Below are positions 26,201 to 34,995 of a stretch of 64,000 bases of DNA, one piece after another. The translations under genes and the position numbers were made by a program. Numbering within the stretch: the first letter of the stretch is position 1; the number at the start of each line of letters is the position of its first letter. Origin of the DNA: Pseudomonadota bacterium (GTDB lineage: Bacteria > Myxococcota_A > Polyangia > Haliangiales > Haliangiaceae); contig JAKSDA010000434.1 of NCBI GenBank assembly GCA_022360315.1, positions 47,085 through 111,084 of the forward strand. Reading direction: 5' to 3'. The notes beneath the pieces were generated by a model. That model ran no database searches. It was not told where the DNA came from and worked only from the letters and a program-made list of their open reading frames with translations.

Positions 26201-27616
26201 CGCGACGAGGCTGCAGTACTGTACAGCGACCTGGGCGAGCGGGCGCGGCGGCGCCACGATTATCTGGAGGCCGAGCTCATGTTCCATCGAGCCATTGAAC
26301 TCGGCCAGCTCGACGAGAGCAACGGCGGCCAGCTGGCGCTTGGCTGTCATCAGGGACGCGGTCTGATGCGCGCCCGCCTGGGCCGTTACGATGCCGCGTT
26401 GACCGATCTCGACCGGGCCGAACGGATCGCCAACCAGCGGGACGATATCGCGACCGAGGTCGAAATCCTGCTCGACAAGGCGATGATTCGCGATTGGATA
26501 GGCGATTATCGCGAAGCCGAAATACTGGTCGAGCGAGCAGAGCTGCGGTCGACCACACTCGATGCGCCGCATCTCGAAGCCCGCCTATTGCTCGGTCGAG
26601 CCTGCATTCACTGGCGGCTCAGTCGTCTCAACACAGCTGCCGACCTGCTCATGCGCTCTGTGCGCCGCTCCGAGGCGCTGGGCGACAGGAGTTATGAGAC
26701 CAACGTGGTCGCCCTGCTCGTTCTGGCCACCATTCGCTCGGCGCAATATTGGCTCGATGAGGCCGAGGATTTGTTCGAGCGGGTCATTGCGCTGTGCAAC
26801 GAGCACGGCGATATGATTCATCTGGCCGCTGCCCTGAACAATCGCCAGGATCACTGGGCTGCACGCAAGGACATCGAGCGGGCGATCGCCGACGCTCTGC
26901 GCACCCGACAGATCGCCCGCGAACTGGGCCAGGCCGAAGCCGAGTACGTGAGCGAGTTCAACCTGGCCGAACTCCATTATTACTACGGCGATCTCGAGGC
27001 GGCCCGGCCGCATGTCGACCGGGCGCGCGAACTCGAGGCCATGATATCGCCCAAGCCGCTGGCCACGTTGCTGGCCGCGCGCTGGTTGTTGTTTCAGGGC
27101 CGCGCGGCCGAGGCTCACGAGCTGGTATGCGACATCAGGACGCCCGGCAGCAAAGCCGAGTGGGTACCGAGAGAGCAAGTGCAGCTGGATATGGTCGAAC
27201 TCGCCACCAGCGGGGCCAGCGAGGCCCGGTGGGCCGATCTGCGAGCTCGCGCGGCCAAATACTGTCATCTTCTGTGGGAGCACGTCGAAGTCGTCGAGGC
27301 CCAAGCCCTTGCCCACTGGCGCTCTGGCCAGCTCGACCGGGCCGTTGCCGCACTCGAAGAAGCGGCCAAACTGGCCGGACAGCGACCGCATCTAATCCAC
27401 TATCGCCTCGAGCGCGCGCTGCGACGGGTAAGGGACGAATTGGCACGAGGCAGGCCGGCACAAGACGGCGCGGCCAAAAACCAGCTGTGCTGGTACACCA
27501 AAGGGTCGACGGCTGGCACCGGCCAGGCGGCGACGGAGGTGGATTCACCAATAAATAGACATACAGAAATCGATTCGGAGTCAGATTTCAGGGTCAGAAC
27601 TGACATTCAGAGATAG
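23252..27616 (+). CDS. Ser/Thr kinase with zinc-ribbon start, cyclase-like module, AAA ATPase and TPR-like tail
   Basis: 1454 residues from GTG 23252. Residues 4-19 have CLHCGRRW..PTCP, a short metal-binding-like ribbon. Kinase at about 54-335: GYGGFATV (61-68), K83, catalytic loop HGDLKPEN (174-181, with Gly in place of HRD Arg), DFG (201-203), TPDYMSPEQ. Residues about 355-505 resemble a degenerate class III nucleotide cyclase/HTH-kinase linker: RVGMVVFESDAP, AEQRCVAVFDAAT, ARRAQRCAEEL-like helix, LSPTLF. ATPase from about 560: LIGRDAQRGEL, Walker A AEKGYGKS (591-598), Walker B CLVVDDAH. The C-terminal 500 residues are Ala/Leu-rich TPR-like repeats. Paralogous in layout to the gene at 45889. 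Target and signal unknown. Confidence 0.9.
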   Translation: MRRCLHCGRRWRGLHPTCPPNSESVSDSGRVNTGEPNRADRGHGGDSWPRLSEYRIDSMLGYGGFATVWAARRVADGRAVALKVADPYRRSAAVMLRREIAVLRAVANPFVPEVYDSGDLADGTPYVACELIRIRSLDALLADQEGPLEGQTFAVRAIALVDALTAIHQRGVVHGDLKPENIFLQENHGSGSGPAIAKIIDFGLARQLSRSHLSQPGECDGLAREGAILGTPDYMSPEQCEGCHDIDQRSDIYTIGVVLYEMLTARTPFFGRQARVLDAHLGYRPPLPSTIAPVPSSLDRVLIRCLAKSPQRRFQTAAALKHALTTALADDRPSDKSLREVRSARDSRAANGARKRVGMVVFESDAPASLLQEIIIGYSGRIASLAEQRCVAVFDAATSENPVRRAQRCAEELIARSVTESVAVDCARVRVQKRADGSQRFLSPTLFRKGRSPARGARISGHRNARPDSDCPATDSGQEAAQPGVSFTEMAIEALGGAYSQNPARSERSTLPPGVNAAGPATPGRPGVRPIPLGSATHISLEVESDGSGDVTDLPVDLRPLIGRDAQRGELVASAHRASRERIPTIATVLAEKGYGKSHLAEQLVADLSEQVPGARVWHMHAREGAAGECLRHLVALVMGLSDSADRADLVSAIRSGLGHPGDEDAGLAVAVAAGWMSAEQAGLQRLAAAPGALRLATTRSVGQALRSEAGREPICLVVDDAHLTDDITLDILEHAALAEARAPLWICVLARPGFATARPSWSKRAGLSTRLELGPLDRESTERLCRQLLLPAENVAASVVEQLVRRVRGSPFLLVELVRGLKRSGLVHPRPSGSGWMVATDLLASIPDLPVVEWLADGELRSLSVDLAAHARLVALLGNVVDIVDVEGVLGELDAAGLGVLFPVDGEVGMLRLAEDGILSVDRDGRYGFRHTVIRDQLTRSLPAALRKGIHDSAFRFYRRDDTLDDGYRLVRLAHHAGQGGRRDEAAVLYSDLGERARRRHDYLEAELMFHRAIELGQLDESNGGQLALGCHQGRGLMRARLGRYDAALTDLDRAERIANQRDDIATEVEILLDKAMIRDWIGDYREAEILVERAELRSTTLDAPHLEARLLLGRACIHWRLSRLNTAADLLMRSVRRSEALGDRSYETNVVALLVLATIRSAQYWLDEAEDLFERVIALCNEHGDMIHLAAALNNRQDHWAARKDIERAIADALRTRQIARELGQAEAEYVSEFNLAELHYYYGDLEAARPHVDRARELEAMISPKPLATLLAARWLLFQGRAAEAHELVCDIRTPGSKAEWVPREQVQLDMVELATSGASEARWADLRARAAKYCHLLWEHVEVVEAQALAHWRSGQLDRAVAALEEAAKLAGQRPHLIHYRLERALRRVRDELARGRPAQDGAAKNQLCWYTKGSTAGTGQAATEVDSPINRHTEIDSESDFRVRTDIQR

Positions 27617-27780
27617 ACCGAGATGTTTACTCCGCGAGAAAGATTCATATCTCGATTTCCTCGTCAGTCTGCCGGGCGACCAGCTCGCTGAACCGGGCTG
27701 CTGCTGTTGCGAAACGCCTGGGCAAATACAGCCAGTTGGGCCCGGACACTGGATAGCCAGCCGGGCTCTGGCCCAGCCGA

Positions 27781-29535
27781 TCAATTACCTCTTACCGGGC
27801 TGGATTTGCCCTGGTCCCATTCGAGGTGCAGGTGACCATCGTGAAAGACCATGTTGGCCTTGGCCAGTTCGGTCGAACCGTTTTTGATTTGTTTATGAAC
27901 TCGCACGGCCGGGCTGAGTACGGCATCGCGGCCGCGGCTAAAACTCTGCTCGCGCACCACGGCCAAATAGGCCCGGTTCAAATCGAGCGCCCGCTCCCGC
28001 GACGGCGCCAAAAGCCAGGCCAGATCGCGGTCACCACCCACCGATGCCCGCAGCACTTCGGCTTCGTCTAACACACCATTGGGGAAAAATCGGCTCAGCA
28101 TCTCGCTGTTGGCCCGGATCTCGTCAGCCCCGCCGACCCGTTTGAAGTAGGTCAAGACCTCGGGTTCGGCGTGGCCCAGCTGCGGGCGGTCTTTGAGCCC
28201 ACGCAGATCGTGATAGCGCCAGCCGTCCTTGCCGGGCACTTTTCGAGCGAACGAAAACGTCTGATCGACCGTGACGCCGATCGCGGTGTGACAGCCCATG
28301 CAAAAGCGATGTTCTTCCTCGGTCTGCAGGCGCAGGCGGCCTTTGGCGTCTTCGATGAACGCCTGTAGCTGCCAGCCGAAATCGTTGACCATCCCGTACA
28401 GCGGCGAACCTCCGATGATCGGCAAGTTGCCCTCCTCTTTCTCCTCGGCCTCGAGTTCGTAGGTGCGCAAGATGCCCCAGTCACTGAGCTCGCGCACTTT
28501 TTTCGAGTAGCGCAACTCCTTCATCCGAACGGCCATGAGCGAGGGTTCGTCGGGATCAATATAACGCACCGAGTGCAGAAATTCGACCCCTTTGGGGTAG
28601 AGGCCAGGCCGCACGGGATGGCCCGAAGCGCCGCCCGCATAGTACTTGGGTAGGCGCACGATTCGCGATACTCGCTCACTCACCGCACCGTCGCCGTCGA
28701 GGTCGAAGTCGATCAAACGCTCGTCGACCGGCTCGACCTCGCGGTCGAGAATCGATCGATCCGCCGCGCCATTGCTGGCCGCAGTCTGACCGGCAATGGC
28801 CGCTTCGAGCAGGGCAAAATTGAGCTTGTAAACCTCGCGCGACGACTCGCCCGCCGCGTTCTGGCGAAATCTCTTGGGCAGGCGGATGAATACGTCGTCA
28901 GTGCTGCCGTTGGTCGGCCAAAAGCTGCCCAGAAAGGGATGAAAGCGGATGGCCCGCCAGCCCGAGCCGTCGCTGGCAAATCCGTCATCATCGAAGCCAG
29001 CGGCAAAGTCGACATCGGGCCGATAGCCGGGGTAATTGCCGACCGCGTCCAGAGACGGTCCCAGCGCGGCGTAGTTGTCCTGCCGGATATAGTCGAGAAT
29101 CTCCTCATCCGATATCGATGCGATAAAGTTACTGCGGTCGACAAATAGATTTGTCCAGTGATTGCTCAGCGCCTGATCGGAAAAGGAGTATTCGAGCTGA
29201 AGCTCCCCGTCGGACTGAAAATTCTGGCCGGCCGGGTTGGTGTGACAGACCCAACAGGGATTGGACTTTCCACCGGTGGCGGTATAGCACATCGGCGGTA
29301 CTCCGGCCTCGAGATTCGCGACCCGACCGATGCTGTTAATGGCGGTGCCGAGCGGGTCGTAGCGTTCGATCGCAGCCTGTTCGGAGTCGGGCTGCTCATT
29401 GTTATTGCGGTCGGAATTGCCCTCTGGAGCCTCACACGAGCAGCCGGAGGCTACTGCCAACACAATCCCTGCGACTGCCAGACCGACCCGGGCGAGGTGT
29501 TGCGAGCGCGAATTTGAGCCGGTGTGCTGTCTCAT
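27781..29535 (-). CDS. di-heme c-type cytochrome-like lipoprotein
   Basis: 584 residues from ATG 29535 (MRQHTGSNS), preferred over the frame start at 29559 because GGGAG sits 9 bases upstream and overlaps the stop of the phosphatase gene. A lipobox VASGC puts lipid on C32. Two CxxCH heme-attachment motifs are visible: CWVCH (94-98) and CMGCH (about 415). The central part has beta-rich segments (RYIDPDEPSLMAVRMKEL) and mentions no known catalytic motif. It probably sits on the periplasmic or outer-membrane face and could move electrons or oxidise a substrate (inference). Translationally coupled downstream of the PhoX-like gene. Confidence 0.72.
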   Translation of the reverse strand: MRQHTGSNSRSQHLARVGLAVAGIVLAVASGCSCEAPEGNSDRNNNEQPDSEQAAIERYDPLGTAINSIGRVANLEAGVPPMCYTATGGKSNPCWVCHTNPAGQNFQSDGELQLEYSFSDQALSNHWTNLFVDRSNFIASISDEEILDYIRQDNYAALGPSLDAVGNYPGYRPDVDFAAGFDDDGFASDGSGWRAIRFHPFLGSFWPTNGSTDDVFIRLPKRFRQNAAGESSREVYKLNFALLEAAIAGQTAASNGAADRSILDREVEPVDERLIDFDLDGDGAVSERVSRIVRLPKYYAGGASGHPVRPGLYPKGVEFLHSVRYIDPDEPSLMAVRMKELRYSKKVRELSDWGILRTYELEAEEKEEGNLPIIGGSPLYGMVNDFGWQLQAFIEDAKGRLRLQTEEEHRFCMGCHTAIGVTVDQTFSFARKVPGKDGWRYHDLRGLKDRPQLGHAEPEVLTYFKRVGGADEIRANSEMLSRFFPNGVLDEAEVLRASVGGDRDLAWLLAPSRERALDLNRAYLAVVREQSFSRGRDAVLSPAVRVHKQIKNGSTELAKANMVFHDGHLHLEWDQGKSSPVRGN

Positions 29536-29540
29536 GGCGT

Positions 29541-31784
29541 TTACTCCCGCTGCGGCCAAGACGAGAAGATCTTTTCGCCCGGATGCTGCACGCTGAAGAA
29601 GAGGGTGCCCATCTGCGAGCTGAACGCCGGCCCGGTGGCCTCGGCATCACTGGGTACCGCTGCCACGCGAAACGGCTGGCCAGAATCGGCCACATCAGGC
29701 GTGTAGTCGAGGTAGTAGAGCGCATCCGACTGAATGGGCACGTTCGAGTCCTTGCTGGTGGTCGAAAAGTTTCCGTCGGTGCCAAACCACAACCCGCCAT
29801 CGGCGTCGATCATGAGGTTGTCGGGGTTGGCCGCACTGAATCTGCCGTCCGCGCTTACGCTGCCGGCAAAGATCCTGGTGTACGTGAAGGTCGTCGAGCT
29901 GGCCGGGTCGGCTTCGGTCTCGGTGAGCTCGAAGATGGTACCGTAGTTATCCGTGCGCTTATCCTCGCCATTGAGAGGGCCAGATCGCAGTGTGCCGTCG
30001 GCGTTGAGTGCAGTATGCTGGTTGTGCTTGGTAAAAGCGACGTAGATCTTCTGGTTTGCCGGGTTCCACTCCACGTCCTCGGGCCGGTTGAGCTCCTTGA
30101 CACCGATCTTGGTGGCTGCAGTAAACATCGCCTGACCGACCTGATAGTCGTTTGCGAAGCCGGCCAGTCCGTTCCAGTTATTGTCCTGCAGGGCGGCGCC
30201 GACCTTGGTGTCGGGCGTGAGCGCCGCGGCGTTGGGCGCGTTATCGTCGGTATTGTCGACCGACAGAGCGATCCACTGACCGGGCTGAGCGGCCGGTGCA
30301 TTGCCGCCGACTGTAATACCGGTATCGTTGTCGAGTCCGGTGAAGTGAGCCACGTACACCGTGCCGTTGTCGAGTAGCGCGCGAATTTCGGCCGAGGTCA
30401 TGCCGGTGGCGTAGGTTCCATCCGATACGAATTTGTAGATCCGGCCGCCATAGCGGTCATTGCCTGCGTAAAGGACGATTTTCTGGCCATTGTCGAGCTG
30501 CCACTGATCGTTGGTGACAAACGTGGTGTTCTCCCAGCGGGCCCGGCCAACCGCGCCGAGCTTTCTATGCCCCTGGCCAGCATTGGTCTTGCCGAGATAC
30601 TCATCGGCTGGCTTGCCGGGATCGATCTCGGACAGATAGCCGTAGAGATTTCGGTCGTGATGGGTATTGGTGTCGGGATCCTGACCAAACTGGCCATCGG
30701 TTGCGGCCTGGACTGGAAGGCTGACCGGTGCACCCGGGTCGAATCCCCGTCCGGCAACGAGCCGCAAATCGGTATCCCATCCGGCCTCGAGATCGCCGTA
30801 ATAGTCCTGCACATTCTCCTCGGCGGTAACTACTGTGCCCCAGGGCGTCTGCGCACCCGAGCAGTCGCCCATGATGCCGGCCACGACATTTTGAGGAAGA
30901 TTGACATTCGCATCGTCGTGATCCTGCACGGTCATGCCATTGGGAAGGCCGCTCAGCAGGAGCCGGGTCGCGTCGGTCGCATCATAGCGGATATTGTTGG
31001 CGCCCAGATCGACTTCCCATTCTCCGCTGGACGGATCCTGAATAATGTGCATCCAGGTGCCGCCGAGCTGCTTTTTGAATAATCTGGTGTAGACCGTGAG
31101 TGACGTGTCGTCCCACGCCGATGCAGCGATATCGTTGCTCAGCATGCCGTAAAAACGAAAGTACTGCGCCATGATCATGTGCTGGCCGATCGGCGCTCGC
31201 GCGGTTTGCGGCACTTTGCCCGATATGTACTCGTGATTGACCCACATCCAGCCCGCAGTGTCATCGCCCTGGTAGATCGGGCTTGCCGGCGCGTCAGGCC
31301 TGTTGTCACCAAAATAGGCAATATAGTCGGCATTGGCGCCAAGCAACGGACCCTCGACCGGGTCGGCGTCGTAGCGAAGCGGGTCGAGCCAGCTGGCCAC
31401 GACATTGGCTTGCAAACCTTTGATCGCGCGCACTGTGTCGGTAGTACCCGCTGTCAGGGGGAACTGCATGCCAGGAATGCCGGGGGGAGTATTGCTGTTA
31501 AACTCGGTTACCAACGCCTTAATATATGCGGCCAGGTTGTCGGGATCGCCAGGCAACTGGGTAGCCAGTTCCTTCCGGTAGCCGAGTGCGACCACACTCG
31601 AGAGCGGAGCAGCAGAATCAAGTGGTGCAATGGCGTTCTCACCCGGTTCGCCTTGCTCGCCTTGCTCGCCACGCTCTCCCGCTGCTCCGGGATCTCCGTC
31701 GGCGCCGTCACTACCGCCGCAGGCGGCCACAGACGCGCTGAGCAACGTCGCCAGAATTACTCTTCGTAAACCTGATTCGATCAT
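29541..31784 (-). CDS. PhoX/DUF839-family phosphatase-like lipoprotein with collagen-like stretch
   Basis: 747 residues from ATG 31784, with AGGAGG 7 bases upstream; a longer frame to 31958 lacks such a site. Lipobox VAAC gives lipidated C22, followed by a Gly-X-Y stretch (GADGDPGAAGERGEQGEQ, ~25-50). The family signatures follow: WVNHEYISG, GDCSGAQTPWGTVVTAEEN, GRARWENTTFV, LNRPEDVEWNP, and NPDNLMIDADGGLWFGTDGN near the C-terminus. PhoX enzymes are secreted Ca/Fe phosphatases; whether this paralogue keeps activity cannot be told. It is followed directly by the di-heme lipoprotein gene. Confidence 0.86.
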   Translation of the reverse strand: MIESGLRRVILATLLSASVAACGGSDGADGDPGAAGERGEQGEQGEPGENAIAPLDSAAPLSSVVALGYRKELATQLPGDPDNLAAYIKALVTEFNSNTPPGIPGMQFPLTAGTTDTVRAIKGLQANVVASWLDPLRYDADPVEGPLLGANADYIAYFGDNRPDAPASPIYQGDDTAGWMWVNHEYISGKVPQTARAPIGQHMIMAQYFRFYGMLSNDIAASAWDDTSLTVYTRLFKKQLGGTWMHIIQDPSSGEWEVDLGANNIRYDATDATRLLLSGLPNGMTVQDHDDANVNLPQNVVAGIMGDCSGAQTPWGTVVTAEENVQDYYGDLEAGWDTDLRLVAGRGFDPGAPVSLPVQAATDGQFGQDPDTNTHHDRNLYGYLSEIDPGKPADEYLGKTNAGQGHRKLGAVGRARWENTTFVTNDQWQLDNGQKIVLYAGNDRYGGRIYKFVSDGTYATGMTSAEIRALLDNGTVYVAHFTGLDNDTGITVGGNAPAAQPGQWIALSVDNTDDNAPNAAALTPDTKVGAALQDNNWNGLAGFANDYQVGQAMFTAATKIGVKELNRPEDVEWNPANQKIYVAFTKHNQHTALNADGTLRSGPLNGEDKRTDNYGTIFELTETEADPASSTTFTYTRIFAGSVSADGRFSAANPDNLMIDADGGLWFGTDGNFSTTSKDSNVPIQSDALYYLDYTPDVADSGQPFRVAAVPSDAEATGPAFSSQMGTLFFSVQHPGEKIFSSWPQRE

Positions 31785-31992
31785 ATCATTTCCTCCTGTG
31801 ATGCTGGCTGGCATCTCACCCCCCCGATTTGCCAACGGCCGGGTTACAGCTCGATGGCGCTTCAGCAATAAACTCGCATAGAACACGTGGCCAGCCGATC
31901 GGCCGAGTCTACGAGTTCCAAAAACCACAGGACGTAACAGCGGCCACGAAAAATGCATTCAAATCGGACCGGCCACTGATGCCTCGAAGTAA

Positions 31993-32050
31993 AGCTGCGT
32001 TTCATTTAAAGTGGCTGCGTTCATTTAAATTGGCTGCGTTTTATTGAGTG
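31993..32050. repeat. three ~19-20-bp direct repeats upstream of Cys-rich gene
   Basis: AGCTGCGTTTCATTTAAAGT (31993-32012), GGCTGCGTTCATTTAAATT (32013-32031) and GGCTGCGTTTTATTGAGTG (32032-32050) are adjacent degenerate copies. They lie in the divergent promoter region between phoX-like and the Cys-rich lipoprotein gene and end 18 bases before the latter's likely GTG start. An operator array is possible. Confidence 0.7.
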
Positions 32051-32067
32051 CGTGTTACAATTACATC

Positions 32068-32775
32068 GTGTGCAGAATTTCCATTGTCACGCTCGCCGTT
32101 GCGATGGTAGTAGCGGTGGCCTGTGGACGGGTGGGATACGACGCGGTCGAGGAGGGTGGCCCCGACAGCAGCGTCGATTCGAGCGGTTGTCCTGCCGAGT
32201 GTTCGGGCGGGTGTGACGGCGACACGTGTGTGATCACCTCATCAGATATGGCCGCTTGCCCCGCTGGAAGACCGTGCCGGGTGAAATGCGATGAGGCGGG
32301 AGATTGCGCCGGTATGGTCGATTGCACTGCTGCCACGAGCTGTGAGGTGATCTGTGGCCAACATGCGTGCAGTGGCATTATCCAGTGTAGCAAAGGGTCG
32401 TGTGACATCGACTGCACCGCGGGCAGCTCGTGCAATGGCCAGTTGCTCGACTGCAGTCGTTCTGAGCATTGCAGAGTCGATTGCGGCGCGAATGCCTGTG
32501 CCGCTCCGATCAAGTGCGGCACGGGGTCGTGCGATCTGTCCTGCCGGGGTGACAGTGCGTGTTGTGGGGGAGCGCTTGACTGCAGCCTGTCGGGCAGTTG
32601 CCACGTCGATTGTGTGGGCGCCGGTGCGTGCAACGCGCCCATCGCGTGCGCTATTGGCAGTTGCCATGTGAGCTGCACAGGTGTGAATAGCTGCGCCGAC
32701 ACCATCGACTGCCGCAACACCGGTTCGTGCCAAGTAAGCTGTATGAACGCGACCGGCTGCGACATATTGGACTGA
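32068..32775 (+). CDS. cysteine-repeat lipoprotein
   Basis: 235 residues from a GTG at 32068 (an in-frame TTG at 32044 is possible; neither has a clear Shine-Dalgarno). A short signal ends with lipobox VAVAC. The mature protein is about 16% cysteine and consists of repeating units of about 20 residues, of the form G(S)C.V.C.G..AC...I.C, e.g. GSCHVDCVGAGACNAPIAC and GSCHVSCTGVNSCADTIDC. Such ladders form disulfide-rich solenoids in secreted myxobacterial proteins. No enzyme motif. Function unknown, likely surface-exposed. Confidence 0.75.
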   Translation: MCRISIVTLAVAMVVAVACGRVGYDAVEEGGPDSSVDSSGCPAECSGGCDGDTCVITSSDMAACPAGRPCRVKCDEAGDCAGMVDCTAATSCEVICGQHACSGIIQCSKGSCDIDCTAGSSCNGQLLDCSRSEHCRVDCGANACAAPIKCGTGSCDLSCRGDSACCGGALDCSLSGSCHVDCVGAGACNAPIACAIGSCHVSCTGVNSCADTIDCRNTGSCQVSCMNATGCDILD

Positions 32776-32828
32776 TAGCCGAGCTGTGGGCGCCGGGACG
32801 ACACGCCGGTTACCGGGCCGTTGGACCT

Positions 32829-33596
32829 TTACTTGGGCGGCATGCGCAACGCGGCGTCGAGTCGGATGGTTTCACCATTGAGGTAGGGTGACGACACGAT
32901 GGCTGCGACCAGATCGGCGTACTCGGACGGTTCGCCCAATCGCTTGGGAAACACCACATCTTTGGCCAGCGCTTGCCGTGCCGACTCGGGCAGTCCGGCC
33001 ATCATGGGAGTATCGAACACACCGGGTGCGATGGTGACCACGCGAACGCCGACCACCGCAAGGTCGCGGGCAGCGGGCAGAGTCATGGCAGCCACTCCGC
33101 CTTTCGAGGCCGAGTACGCGATCTGACCGATCTGGCCGTCGAATGCGGCGACCGACGCGGTGCTGATCACGACTCCGCGCTCGCCCTGGTCGTTTGGCTG
33201 GGTTTTGGCCATGGCAGCAGCGGCCAGGCGAAGCACGTTGAACGTGCCGATCAAGTTGACCGCGATGGTCTTCTGGAACACGGCGAGCGGATGTGGCGCT
33301 CCGTCTCGATTTAGAGTGCGGCCGACCGAGCCAATACCCGCGCAGTTCACGGCAATGCGCAGGGAGCCGAGACCGCTCGCCGTATCGACAGCTGCCTCTA
33401 CCTGACCTTCGTCGGTGACGTCGGCCGGGACAAAGCGCGCGGAGTCGCCCAGTTGTCTGGCCAGGGCGTTTCCCCTCGTCTCATCGCGGTCGACGAGGAC
33501 TGCACTGGCTCCACCGGCGATCAGTTTGCGCGCGGTCGCGGCACCCAAACCCGAAGCGCCACCGGTTATGATTGCAACTGCACCATCGAGTTTCAT
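32829..33596 (-). CDS. short-chain dehydrogenase, 3-hydroxyacyl-CoA dehydrogenase type 2-like
   Basis: 255 residues, full SDR length. TGGASGLG (11-18) is the NAD-binding glycine motif; NCAG and SVAAFDG precede the catalytic YSASK. The pattern VNCAGIG..RTLNRDG, the IAVNLIGTFNVLRLAA helix and PGVFDTPM(M) near the end resemble the HSD17B10-like (type 2 3-hydroxyacyl-CoA dehydrogenase) group, which oxidises 3-hydroxyacyl-CoA in fatty acid or isoleucine breakdown; substrate is inferred. GAGGAG lies upstream of the ATG. It is divergent from the next gene. Confidence 0.87.
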   Translation of the reverse strand: MKLDGAVAIITGGASGLGAATARKLIAGGASAVLVDRDETRGNALARQLGDSARFVPADVTDEGQVEAAVDTASGLGSLRIAVNCAGIGSVGRTLNRDGAPHPLAVFQKTIAVNLIGTFNVLRLAAAAMAKTQPNDQGERGVVISTASVAAFDGQIGQIAYSASKGGVAAMTLPAARDLAVVGVRVVTIAPGVFDTPMMAGLPESARQALAKDVVFPKRLGEPSEYADLVAAIVSSPYLNGETIRLDAALRMPPK

Positions 33597-33675
33597 CAGG
33601 TTCTCCTCACGTTACGGCCGGTCAACGTACCACCATGAGGGCCGGTCGAGCTACTTTTCGCCCAGGACAAGCACT

Positions 33676-34644
33676 GTGAACACGCTCATCCTCACCCGAG
33701 ACGAGATTCGCCAGCTCATCGCCATGGAGCGGGTGGTCACTGCCGTGGAGTCGGCATTCGCGGCTCATGGCCGCGGCCAGGCTCAGATGCCGGCCAAGGT
33801 ATATCTTTCACTGCCCGAGTACGACGGCGATTTTCGCGCCATGCCGTCACAACTGGGCGACGCAGTCGGAGTCAAGTGGGTCAACTCGCACCCGCAGAAT
33901 CCGGCCAGGCACGGGCTGCCTGCAGTCATTGGTGTGTACATATTGAGCGACCCGGACACTGCGCTTCCTCTGGCCATCATGGATGCCACGCTGCTCACTG
34001 CGATGCGCACCGGTGCGGCCGGCGCTGTGGCATCCAAATATCTGGCGGTAGAAAAGCCCCGGACCATGGGATTCATCGGCTGCGGCGTCCAGGCCCGGGT
34101 ATTGCTCGAGGCACACCGAGTGGTCTATCCCGAAATCGCAGGCGATATCGAGCTGCGCATGGCCGATATCCATGATGAAGCGGCGGCGGCATTTGCCCGC
34201 GAGGCCGGTGGTAGCGCGGTATCTCTCGAAAGCGCGGCGGCGTGCGATATAGTATGTACCTCGACGCCGTCGCAAAGCCCAGTGGTGAAACAGAGCTGGC
34301 TGAGCCCGGGCGCCCATATCAATGCCATGGGCGCTGACGGGCCGGGCAAGCAAGAGCTCGATCCGGACATCTTGCTGGCCGGCAAGCTCGTCATCGACGA
34401 CCCCGCACAAGCATTTCACTCAGGCGAGGTCAACATTCCTCTGCACAAGGGGATTCTGACCGAGGAGGGGGTCTACGCCATGCTGGGCGAGATCGTCGCA
34501 GGCAAGAAAGCCGGCCGCACCGGCGACGAGATCACGATTTTCGACTCGACCGGATTGGCCATCCAGGACGTGGCAGTTGCCAAGGCCATCTACGACCAGG
34601 CCAGAGAACGCGGTGTGGGCCAGAACATCGCCCTGGTCGGGTGA
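33676..34644 (+). CDS. ornithine cyclodeaminase / alanine dehydrogenase family protein
   Basis: 322 residues from GTG 33676 with AGGA about 8 bases upstream; the longer frame starting 33415 overlaps the divergent SDR gene. GFIGCGVQARVLLEAHR is the NAD-binding glycine motif, AVGVKWVNSHPQNPARHGLP and TLLTAMRTGAAGAVASKYL form the substrate pocket, and EVNIPLHKGILTEE plus FDSTGLAIQDVA are family signatures. Length and the last motifs fit archaeal-type alanine dehydrogenases as well as ornithine cyclodeaminases and mu-crystallin-like proteins; the exact amino acid cannot be decided. Confidence 0.87.
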   Translation: MNTLILTRDEIRQLIAMERVVTAVESAFAAHGRGQAQMPAKVYLSLPEYDGDFRAMPSQLGDAVGVKWVNSHPQNPARHGLPAVIGVYILSDPDTALPLAIMDATLLTAMRTGAAGAVASKYLAVEKPRTMGFIGCGVQARVLLEAHRVVYPEIAGDIELRMADIHDEAAAAFAREAGGSAVSLESAAACDIVCTSTPSQSPVVKQSWLSPGAHINAMGADGPGKQELDPDILLAGKLVIDDPAQAFHSGEVNIPLHKGILTEEGVYAMLGEIVAGKKAGRTGDEITIFDSTGLAIQDVAVAKAIYDQARERGVGQNIALVG

Positions 34645-34677
34645 TTGCAGGGAAGCGGCCCTGAGCTCGGGGGCGGC

Positions 34678-34995
34678 TCAGCGGAACGGCAGCTGGGATT
34701 GAATCAGGACCGGCTGGACGGCCGGGGCCATCTTGGCGTGATCGTGGTCGGCGTCGGGGACATCGAGAAGCTCGACCGGAGTGGTCACGCCGAGGGCGGA
34801 GGCGGGTTTTTGCACTTCGTCGAACATGTACTTCGCCCGCTGGTAGCGATTGAGGCCCTGAGCGTGGTCGGGTTCAGCATCTGAAGTTGACGGCCAGGGG
34901 GCGACGGGCGCTGGAGGGGGCGGTACCGCGCAGCAGCTATCGATACGACCGCAGCGGATGATGTGGTGAATGATCCGGGCTAGAGTCGGTGGCAA
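34678..34995 (-). CDS. possible short protein of unknown function
   Basis: The minus frame closing at 34678 carries a convincing protein-like tail (NRYQRAKYMFDEVQKPAS, VTTPVELLDVPDADHDH) of about 70 residues. No ATG or GTG with a ribosome site fits; a TTG at 34995 would overlap the divergent lipoprotein start, and the frame runs on to 35100. It may be a short gene with an unusual start or a decayed fragment. Confidence 0.3.
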   Translation of the reverse strand: MPPTLARIIHHIIRCGRIDSCCAVPPPPAPVAPWPSTSDAEPDHAQGLNRYQRAKYMFDEVQKPASALGVTTPVELLDVPDADHDHAKMAPAVQPVLIQSQLPFR

